Shown: in pieces, positions 53,040-64,000 of the stretch
Layout of the letters: the number at the start of each line of letters is the position of its first letter
Position numbering within the stretch: the stretch's first letter is position 1
From: Halichondria panicea
Taxonomy: Eukaryota; Porifera; Demospongiae; Suberitida; Halichondriidae
Reading direction: 5' to 3'
Assembly (NCBI RefSeq): GCF_963675165.1
Contig: NC_087380.1
Coordinates: 6,208,071-6,272,070 of the forward strand
Length of the DNA: 64,000 nucleotides
The notes under the pieces: generated by a model
What the model saw: only the letters and a program-made list of their open reading frames with translations
The model's database searches: none
What the model was told of the DNA's origin: nothing
Program-made: the position numbers and the translations under genes

Positions 53040-54073
53040 GGTCTAAGTCCATGCACGTCAGCATGAACATACATGTAGCTAGCTCAGGTCTAAGTCCATG
53101 CATGTCAGCATGAACATACATGTAGCTAGCTCAGGTCTAAGTCCATGCACGTCAGCATGAACATACATGTAGCTAGCTCAGGTCTAAGTCCATGCACGTC
53201 AGCATGAACATACACGTAGCTAGCTCAGGTCTAAGTCCATGCACGTCAGCATGAACATACACGTAGCTAGCTCAGGTCTAAGTCCATGCACGTCAGCATG
53301 AACATACATGTAGCTAGCTCAGGTCTAAGTCCATGCACGTCAGCATGAACATACATGTAGCTAGCTCAGGTCTAAGTCCATGCACGTCAGCATGAACATA
53401 CATGTAGCTAGCTCAGGTCTAAGTCCATGCACGTCAGCATGAACATACACGTAGCTAGCTCAGGTCTAAGTCCATGCACGTCAGCATGAACATACATGTA
53501 GCTAGCTCAGGTCTAAGTCCATGCACGTCAGCATGAACATACACGTAGCTAGCTCAGGTCTAAGTCCATGCACGTCAGCATGAACATACATGTAGCTAGC
53601 TCAGGTCTAAGTCCATGCACGTCAGCATGAACATACATGTAGCTAGCTCAGGTCTAAGTCCATGCACGTCAGCATGAACATACATGTAGCTAGCTCAGGT
53701 CTAAGTCCATGCACGTCAGCATGAACATACATGTAGCTAGCTCAGGTCTAAGTCCATGCACGTCAGCATGAACATACATGTAGCTAGCTCAGGTCTAAGT
53801 CCATGCACGTCAGCATGAACATACATGTAGCTAGCTCAGGTCTAAGTCCATGCACGTCAGCATGAACATACATGTAGCTAGCTCAGGTCTAAGTCCATGC
53901 ACGTCAGCATGAACATACATGTAGCTAGCTCAGGTCTAAGTCCATGCACGTCAGCATGAACATACATGTAGCTAGCTCAGGTCTAAGTCCATGCACGTCA
54001 GCATGAACATACATGTAGCTAGCTCAGGTCTAAGTCCATGCACGTCAGCATGAACATACATGTAGCTAGCTCA
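53040..54073. repeat. Minisatellite, 22 x 47 bp
   Basis: Each unit reads GGTCTAAGTCCATGCACGTC then AGCATGAACATACATGTAGC then TAGCTCA. 1034 bp equals exactly 22 units. Variants are limited to a few sites (ACATGTAG / ACACGTAG, one GCATGTC in unit 2). Confidence 0.97.
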
Positions 54074-54263
54074 AGTAATTCTAAATTATCCGTCGAAAAG
54101 CACTCATTGCATGAATACGTTTAAATCGAGTACGTATACAGTTTCTACGGTATAAAATCTTACAGCGATTTAATAATGACACCATGACTGGTCTCCTAAT
54201 ATGTATTCACACCACAAAGCTTGAGAAATTGTACTTCTAATGGTGTTTTATTGAGGAGCTCAC

Positions 54264-54324
54264 CCAGTGATCCCCTCTACAGTGTTGTCAATGGGCAGAA
54301 CATCATGGACCCTCTTCCCGTACA
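54264..54324 (-). pseudogene. VCP exon 4 copy, 5'-truncated
   Basis: Reads YGKRVHDVLPIDNTVEGITG; one residue (D) is inserted, and the first nine or so codons (VTAFPDVK region) are missing. The donor is kept. Confidence 0.85.
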
Positions 54325-54413
54325 CTGCATAGGGGAGGGGTAAATCAACAAGAGTACAGCACCAAGAAGGATACTACAAAATTTACCTCTGTGTATCACA
54401 GTACTAATTATTA

Positions 54414-54635
<222 letters not shown>

Positions 54636-54722
54636 TTACTGAGTAATCACACTGTGTGTTCTTGCATAATTATGTGTGTGTGTGTGTGTGTGTGTGTCTC
54701 TCTAACCATGCTCTTAACTTAC

Positions 54723-54753
54723 TAAGACCTCATGAGACCTGTATCTCAGCCAT
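54723..54753 (-). pseudogene. VCP exon 1 copy with stop
   Basis: ATG GCT GAG ATA as in VCP exon 1, but a TGA follows at codon 8 before the donor. Exon 3 has no copy here. Confidence 0.85.
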
Positions 54754-55234
54754 TTTAAATCAATGTTGGACTGGTCCTGTGACGTCTTACAGCAGCAGCT
54801 GCTATTTTTAGAAAGGTCAACAAGCCCCTCCTCCAAATCAACAAAAGAAAACAATGCTGTTGTTTTGCTGAGCTAACTTATTTCACGTTTCACCCTCTCA
54901 TCAAGCATGCTCTTAATCTTGCAAGCCAGTGCAGTCTAGCAGTCAACATTAATCAAGGTAAGGGAAGTTATTTAGTACACCTAGTAAGTCAAATAAGTAG
55001 CTAGCTAGCTCTGTATTAGCCTCGATCCCAGGCCGCACTTCCCACTTCACTTAGGGAAGTGGCCGGTGAAGGAGGCTAGCTCTGCATCAGCCATGCATGC
55101 CTATTGTTTTATATTTATACTGGATGTTGTGTGTAGCTATGATTACTCAGTCTAGCTGCTATACATGCTAATGCTTGACCTATACCTTTATTAATGATCA
55201 TCACCATAATTATTCTGTGCACACAGTACAGTGA
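54754..55234. other. Intergenic, head-to-head promoter region of VCP copy and TESK
   Basis: Matches in part 39465-40023 (GCCCCTCCTCCAAATC). A TAGCCTCG..GAGGCTA element at 55017-55077. No gene. Confidence 0.5.
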
Positions 55235-58200
55235 ATGATGGCGGTTCACAAGTCTGTCCTTCCCAACCACTACCTCCCACAAGACCCCCTCGACCTCGTA
55301 TCTGAGCCTGTGGCTATCCCTGTGACTAGCAAGCAACCTCAAAGTCCACCACTCACTATTGAAGAATGCAGCATCGTCTCGAGAAATCACTGGAAAGACG
55401 ATAAATCTCATCTCTCTTCTACTAGCCCGTGTGCTGTTAATCAATTATCAGAAAGCCCCAAGCGTGTTGGAAATCATTGCTACTATAGCAACAGTGACGA
55501 CCAATCAGATTCGCTCGCTGCCTCCCCAAAACACTCCCACTTGCAGGACGACCCGAGGCTACACAACACTCCCAGCTCTCCGCTCCTGGTTGCCATGAGA
55601 AACGCTGTAGACTCACTCAACAAGTACGAAGACTTCAAAATCTTGGAAAAAATTGGAGCTGGATTCTTTGCTGAAGTGTTCAGGGTCAGTATGATTACAC
55701 TGGTTGTGTTACAGCTACGCCATAATTAGATGCAGCTTGTTATAGTCTGGAAAAGCTTAACGTATGTCTGTAGAGAATGGCGTACAGTAGACTTGTATAC
55801 TATCTACAATTGCCTTATTGTACTCCTATTGTGCGTGAGGTGGTCCTATTGTGCATGTATGATGAATGTACATGGTGCTAGAGTTTTCATTGTCTCCACC
55901 TCTTGAGTATAATAAGCTGTTTATGGATTGAATGTGTTGTGTAGTAGCACTACGTGTCATAGTTATATATCCACATCTTTATGTATGTACACTGTTATGA
56001 AAGTGAGCATGTGTATTGGTTGAAATTCACTAAGTTTCAATTAGCTAGCATAATGGTGGAGCAGTTCAATTCTGTTTTTCATTCCCCACCATTGTGTGTA
56101 CATTCATATACCGGCCATATCATGTATAGGAAGCTTTGGTTCTGGTGCTGTTAACTGTGACACATACGAGTTTCACTCAAAGCTCTTTGTTTTGAATTTC
56201 CCTAATGATGACTGTTGTTAGCGTTATGATGAATGTGCAGAGTATTAATTTCAAGTTCACCACACACAAGGTGAAGTAATCCCTCAAGCCTAAAAGTTGC
56301 TTTGGAAGTATTTGCTATCTGTCTACCGTATAGCGGGTATATTTCGAGGGTATAAATGTTCGTGGTTTCGGGAAATTTATACCCTCGAAATATACCCGTT
56401 ATACGGTATGTACACTCTGATGTTATTGTCAGCTTATTGACAAGTGCCTGGGGCAACCCTGTACATTGAGTGCATGTAGATACAGTAATGTTTTTTACAG
56501 AAATAAACATTAATTAACTAATTATGCCCAATATGGCAAGGGTGGGTATAAACCCATTTGTAGATGTTCGTTTAAACACTGGTTTCGCAAATTGTTCAGT
56601 ATTTACGTAATTATATACGTAGGTCTTCGGTTTCACTACTATACAATCGTGTAGATTATCTTTCTTCATGCATTCAGTAAAGAATCAGATGAAAGAGAGT
56701 GCATGATGATGAATCTGATTGGACCGTTCCCTGGCTGTTGGTGGGCTTCGTAGTAGTGCTCACTGCTGTCACAGTATACCTTTCATTGTACTACAATGTA
56801 ACAGTGTTTACTAACCATTGAGGCTGCCATGTGGTTACCATAGCTTCCAATGGCATTCATCATGCTTAGACCACTATAGGTACACGCATGAGTCTTGTTT
56901 GGTTGTGCCCACTTTTGTCTCCCACAGCAATTAGCTGGTTTAGTGTACTTAAGGTTAATGGTTGATTATATGGTTGGTTGCCAATGTGGATTTTGGCTGT
57001 TATAATAGTGGCTAGTGTTTTGTTGGTGCTCATTATTTTTTGTATCAACCACCTAGTAAAAAATTGAGGCACCACGTCTCCCTGTACATATAGTTCCAAA
57101 ATGATAACGTAACACGTGTGTACATTACGATGGTGTCGTGTTGTTGCTTAATTGCTTATACCCTTGCGGGTAGATTTCAAGGAAATGCAGTGTACATATC
57201 TTAGTTGAAAGTGATATTAATTTTCTGCAGATTTTCAACATTTTATATTTTAAAAGTCTGATTACTGTGTAATAATGATTTGTTGACTACTATACAATGT
57301 GTCCTAAGCTCTGCATCCCTTCAGGTTCGACACATTCCCACCGATCAAGAGATGGTTCTAAAGTTAAACAAGAAGATGACGGGTATCAAGAAACTGAAGG
57401 AAGTGGAGCTGCTCAAGAAACTAGAGCACCCGAACATACTACAGTGAGTGGTGATGGGTGCAGTGAGAAAGTGTAATTTGTAGTACACTACAAACTAGTT
57501 TGGAAGTGGTATAATACAGTTGGGCACAGCTCTTAATTTGCATTGATTTTCTAGCAGCTTTCATCAGTAACACTACAACCGACTTCTTGCCTAATAACTG
57601 AACATTGTCGAAGTTAGCTACATAGGATGATGCCTTTGTAATCAAGTGACAGCCATCAACATGTACATTATATATTTTTTCTGTAATTGGTTCCTTGTAG
57701 CTATGTTGGAGCTTGCGTTCATGAAGGGCAGTTACACCCACTCACAGAGGTAAGGCATGTACCACCTTAGGCCCTGTGCTCTATATGGTTACCAATTGTC
57801 ATCCCTCAGCATAACCTAATTGTCATCCCTCAGCATAACCTATTCCATTAGTATCATTTCAGTGAACCCGTAATATGATCCTGCATACATTAAGATCACA
57901 TTTAGATCGATTTAAGAGCTGTGATCATCATATCAATCATACATGTACATGCATACTTTGTACCTTGTGTATACTAGATGTTTATACAGTCACCCCTACC
58001 TCTTCCAATACCCCCTTATGTACCTCTTTCAATACCCCCTTATGCACCTCTTTCCAATACCCCCTTATGTACCTCTTTTCAATACCCCCTTATGTACCTC
58101 TTTCAATACCCCCTTATGTACCTCTTTCCAATACCCCCTTATGTACCTCTTTCCAATACCCCCTTATGTACCTCTTTCAATACCCCCTTATGTACCTCTT

Positions 58201-58453
58201 TCAATACCCCCTTATGTACCTCTTTCCAATACCCCCTTATGTACCTCTTTCCAATACCCCCTTATGTACCTCTTTCAATACCCCCTTATGTACCTCTTTC
58301 AATACCTCCTTATGTACCAGTATTGTACTAAATATGTATTGAGTGAGTCAACCCTTTACCCCCTCCTAATAGTTACCCCACCCACACACACACACACACA
58401 CACGTCAGATAAGGCAGTTCCTCAATTTATTTTTTTGTTTCAACCCCCCCCCC

Positions 58454-58506
<53 letters not shown>

Positions 58507-60229
58507 CATGAATGGTGGAGCCCTTGAGCAGCTGATACAAAACAAGGACATTGAGTTGCTATGGCCGCTACGACTGTCCCTCTGTCTGGACATTGCTAAA
58601 GGAATGGAGTACCTTCACAAGAATGACATGTTTCACCGAGATCTCAACTCAAAGAATGTGTTACTACGGAAACAGGGAAAGAATTATACAGCAGTTGTGG
58701 CAGATTTCGGACTAGCTGCTAAAACACCAAGTCTCATGAAGTGAGCTGGTTTTGTCTAAACAAGAGTAGATACTCTTGGTCTAAGCTAATGGCTTCACAC
58801 GTTGCTCATAATCATTCAATCTGATTTTTGTTGGGAGTTTGTTAGGTGCATTGCTTATATGTACATGCATTTATGATTGGAAGTGCGATATGTCTGTACA
58901 GTAATCCTTAGTGTGTTTATGTAAAAGATTTAACCTTTAATTCTCTAGGCACTTGCGTAGACAGCAGTCCATTGTTGGCAACCCCTACTGGATGGCGCCA
59001 GAGGTACTGCGTGGACGACCCTACAATGAGAATGCTGATGTGTTCTCGTATGGTATTGTCTTGTGTGAGGTCATCTCTAGACTCGACGCTGACCCTGAAA
59101 ACCTCAGGAGAACAAGAGTGAGTGTGTTTCATAGAGGACATAATTCTACATTATTATTATTATTATGCCATTGAAGGTTTAGTACCAGCTCTAAGTACAT
59201 GTACGTACGTGAACTAGCAAGGACTGTACAATGTTCTGTGCAAGTAGTGCAGTTTATCTGTGTTGCTGGAACATTAAATTGTTGGTAATATACATGTACT
59301 AGTGTGAAGATCGTGTTTTTTATCTGCGTCTTTTACAGGATTATGGCATGGATGAGGAATACATAAGGTCTCTGGCTGAGGCCAAGGACTGTCCAGAGGA
59401 GCTCATGGGGCTGGCCTTCCAGTGCTGCAAGGTGGGGAGGTAGAGTGTAAAAAATGATGTGTGGTTTTAATGCAGATGAGTAACTATTGTGGCAAATATC
59501 AGGAAAAAACGCACATTTGCCACAATAGTCACCCACTCTGCGTCAAAACTACACATCATTTTTACAGTGTAGAGTGCATTTAGGGTGTCGTATGATGAAC
59601 ACCTTGGCGATGATATCATTACATGATGCTAAGTCATCTATTACTTCGTTAATTTGTACCCACGTACACTAGTACAGTCAGTACAATTAACCTCTGATAT
59701 AATAGGAAAAATAAATGCCTTTTTACCAAGCCAGTACTTCTGTCCCCAAATTGACTTTTCTGGGCAACCTCACTACAAACCTAGTACACGCATTATTTGT
59801 TTATGCTGCCCCCAAAGTGTCCAATTGTACAGTAGATTGTGCTTCCAGTATAAGAACAAGAGTCTTAATTTGTCTTGATGCATGATTTAAACAGCAGTCT
59901 ACACGTATGTTACTACGCATAATTAGTGTTCAATGGCTTCTGTACTGTACACGGTAAAATAATTATCCCAATTAATTTGCTCCTAACTCATTCATGTTCA
60001 TTGTTTCTAGATCTCCCCACAAGGAAGACCTACCTTCACGGAGGCTAATGTTCGTCTCTTGGTGATCATAGATCTCAACCAAGTGGACGAAAGCATGGAA
60101 ACCATCCAACCTCAGCCCATGAACAGACTCAGCGCTCACAACCCTGATGGAAGACCTCGGTCGAGATCGTTAAGTCCTGAGCTAAACGGTTTCAAAGATA
60201 TTACTCTTAAAACGGAAACTTCAGTCTAG
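55235..60229 (+). CDS. TESK-like (LIMK/TESK family) protein kinase, seven exons
   Basis: Exons 55235-55684, 57325-57443, 57701-57749, 58505-58740, 58949-59117, 59339-59431 and 60011-60229 give 444 aa with all phases agreeing. Residues 1-128 or so are a Ser/Pro-rich leader. The kinase domain then has the Gly loop GAGFFAEV, the VAIK-type Lys in [28 protein letters not shown], the catalytic [13 protein letters not shown] and [17 protein letters not shown] and the CVHEGQLH stretch are characteristic of TESK kinases, which phosphorylate cofilin and control actin. Substrate preference here is inferred. The C-terminal tail is short ([10 protein letters not shown], a possible phosphosite region) compared with vertebrate TESK1. 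Two ATGs in a row begin the frame; the first is used. It is the intact partner of the remnant at 40024-40917. Confidence 0.92.
56324..56408. mobile_element. 85-bp near-perfect hairpin MITE in TESK intron 1
   Basis: TACCGTATAGCGGGTATATT and its complement, arms of about 34 bp around a 17-bp loop. The terminus resembles 37132-37371. Confidence 0.8.
58001..58318. repeat. Minisatellite of 13 units of 24-25 bp in TESK intron 3
   Basis: Unit CTCTTTCAATACCCCCTTAT plus GTAC. Open in three plus-strand frames, which creates long false reading frames. Confidence 0.95.
58384..58504. repeat. Two CA microsatellites and a poly-C tract before TESK exon 4
   Basis: CA repeats at 58384-58402 and 58456-58503, with C-run 58446-58457. 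The second directly forms the acceptor side (…ACACAG). Confidence 0.9.
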
Positions 60230-60759
60230 CTAGTTTTGTATGTGTGTTTATAATTATCAGTATATTTACACCATTTTTCACTTTCTTATTTTCGTACTAA
60301 GTCTCTCCATTTCTATCATTTCTACATAATTATTATAATTATATTGTCTCCAGTTAAGTATATATATGCTACATTGTTTGCATATGTACATGTCCAATTG
60401 CAATATTTATAGCACAGGGGGGGTGTAATGCAATGCATTCATGCTATAAGTCATGATATCGATGATGAATGAAATGAGGCCTCTTTTTCTTAACCTATCA
60501 GCCTTTTTCTATACAAAGTCCGAACATCTTGCTGCGTGCTAAGAGTATTAAATTGCAGAATGATATATTTAACAAGACAATGCCTTAATTCACAACAGGA
60601 GTAAGAACTGTACATGTGACAGACTATAATATAAGTGGGTGGGACTGAACACCATGAGTAAAACTGTTTGTGAACACAGAGTCTATATAATAGCACCTGC
60701 AGATAAATATAATAAGGTGCTAAGGCTAGTACACACACACATCTAGATTGGGCACGGCT
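60230..60759. other. Convergent intergenic gap, TESK and kinesin 3' ends
   Basis: Presumably the 3' UTRs of both genes. TATTTATAATTAT-type AT-rich sequence. No gene. Confidence 0.45.
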
Positions 60760-63648
<2,889 letters not shown>

Positions 63649-63665
63649 TCAATACGCAATGTACA

Positions 63666-63990
63666 TATACATGTAATACCAGTACATTGCAACTGTACGT
63701 ACAACTACAATATGTAATTGTACCGGTACATTGCAACTGTACGTACAACTACAATATGTAATTGTACCGGTACATTGCAACTGTACGTACAACTACAGTG
63801 TAATTGTACCGGTACATTGCAACTGTACGTACAACTACAATATGTAATTGTACCGGTACATTGCAACTGTACGTACAACTACAGTGTAATTGTACCGGTA
63901 CATTGCAACTGTACGTACAACTACAATATGTAATTGTACCGGTACATTGCAACTGTACGTACAACTACAGTATGTACAGTATGTAATTGT
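63666..63990. repeat. Minisatellite of ~7 units of 40-44 bp
   Basis: Unit ACCGGTACATTGCAACTGTA plus CGTACAACTACAATATGTAATTGT; two unit types (with ACAATATG or ACAGTG) alternate. It is in a kinesin intron and reaches the window end. Confidence 0.92.
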
Positions 63991-64000
63991 ACATGTACAT

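Noticed and set aside
53040-54073. Regular repeats considered as a CRISPR array
   Set aside because: Units are contiguous 47-bp copies with no unique spacers, in an intron-rich eukaryotic genome.
57875-58527. Three overlapping long plus-strand reading frames (up to 194 codons)
   Set aside because: They are translations of the 24-25-bp minisatellite and CA repeats inside intron 3 of the kinase; all three frames are open only because the unit lacks stops.
63718-63986. Repetitive open frames on both strands at the right edge
   Set aside because: Products of the minisatellite unit, with no independent coding evidence.

Overview
The window is eukaryotic and animal-like. The genes are split into many short exons with GT-AG introns (down to about 50 bp), and the gaps are packed with small inverted-repeat elements and minisatellites. 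Metazoan families are present: RING/zinc-finger/MATH TRAFs, a TESK-type kinase, a kinesin-13 and secreted beta-gamma-crystallins. An early-branching invertebrate such as a demosponge would fit, but this is an inference from gene style. Nothing in the sequence proves the taxon.

Region 1 (1-24,575, all genes on the minus strand) is a tandem array of two protein types. Four are complete TRAF-like proteins (RING, three TRAF zinc fingers, coiled coil, C-terminal MATH/TRAF-C domain): 3965-5755, 10448-12093, 15968-17685 and 22686-24575. Three are a related family with a RING, a smaller zinc-finger region, a Ser/Pro-rich linker and a C-terminal Cys/helical tail, but no MATH domain: 902-3612, 6301-9534 and 12728-15253. 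One further RING first exon (44-213) runs off the left edge. In transcription order the two types alternate (MATH, no-MATH, three times), so the array looks like repeated duplication of a two-gene unit of about 5-6 kb. A 5-kb gene-free stretch full of hairpin elements (17686-22685) separates the last TRAF from the rest.

Region 2 (24,984-39,464, minus strand) is a complete 20-exon VCP/p97/CDC48 gene whose joined exons give an intact reading frame of 804 codons. Intron 5 contains, on the opposite strand, a complete secreted beta-gamma-crystallin gene (35722-36432).

Region 3 (39,465-54,753) is duplication debris and amplification. Directly upstream of VCP lie broken fragments of a TESK kinase and of the last exon of a kinesin (40,024-41,433). 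They are followed by a second, decayed VCP copy on the minus strand (exons 1, 2, 4, 5, 6, 9 and 10 only, several with stops or frameshifts). The segment VCP exon 5 - crystallin - VCP exon 6 has been tandemly multiplied here, giving crystallins at 44070-44759, 48789-49542 and 51873-52574 (the last frameshifted) and one unit that has lost its crystallin. An exact 22 x 47 bp minisatellite sits at 53040-54073.

Region 4 (55,235-64,000) has the intact partners of the broken copies: a seven-exon TESK-like kinase (plus strand) and a kinesin-13 (minus strand, 5' end outside the window) carrying a tRNA-Lys gene in an intron. The whole right half therefore reads as a tandem segmental duplication of [VCP - TESK - kinesin-13] in which the left copy kept VCP and lost the other two, and the right copy did the reverse.
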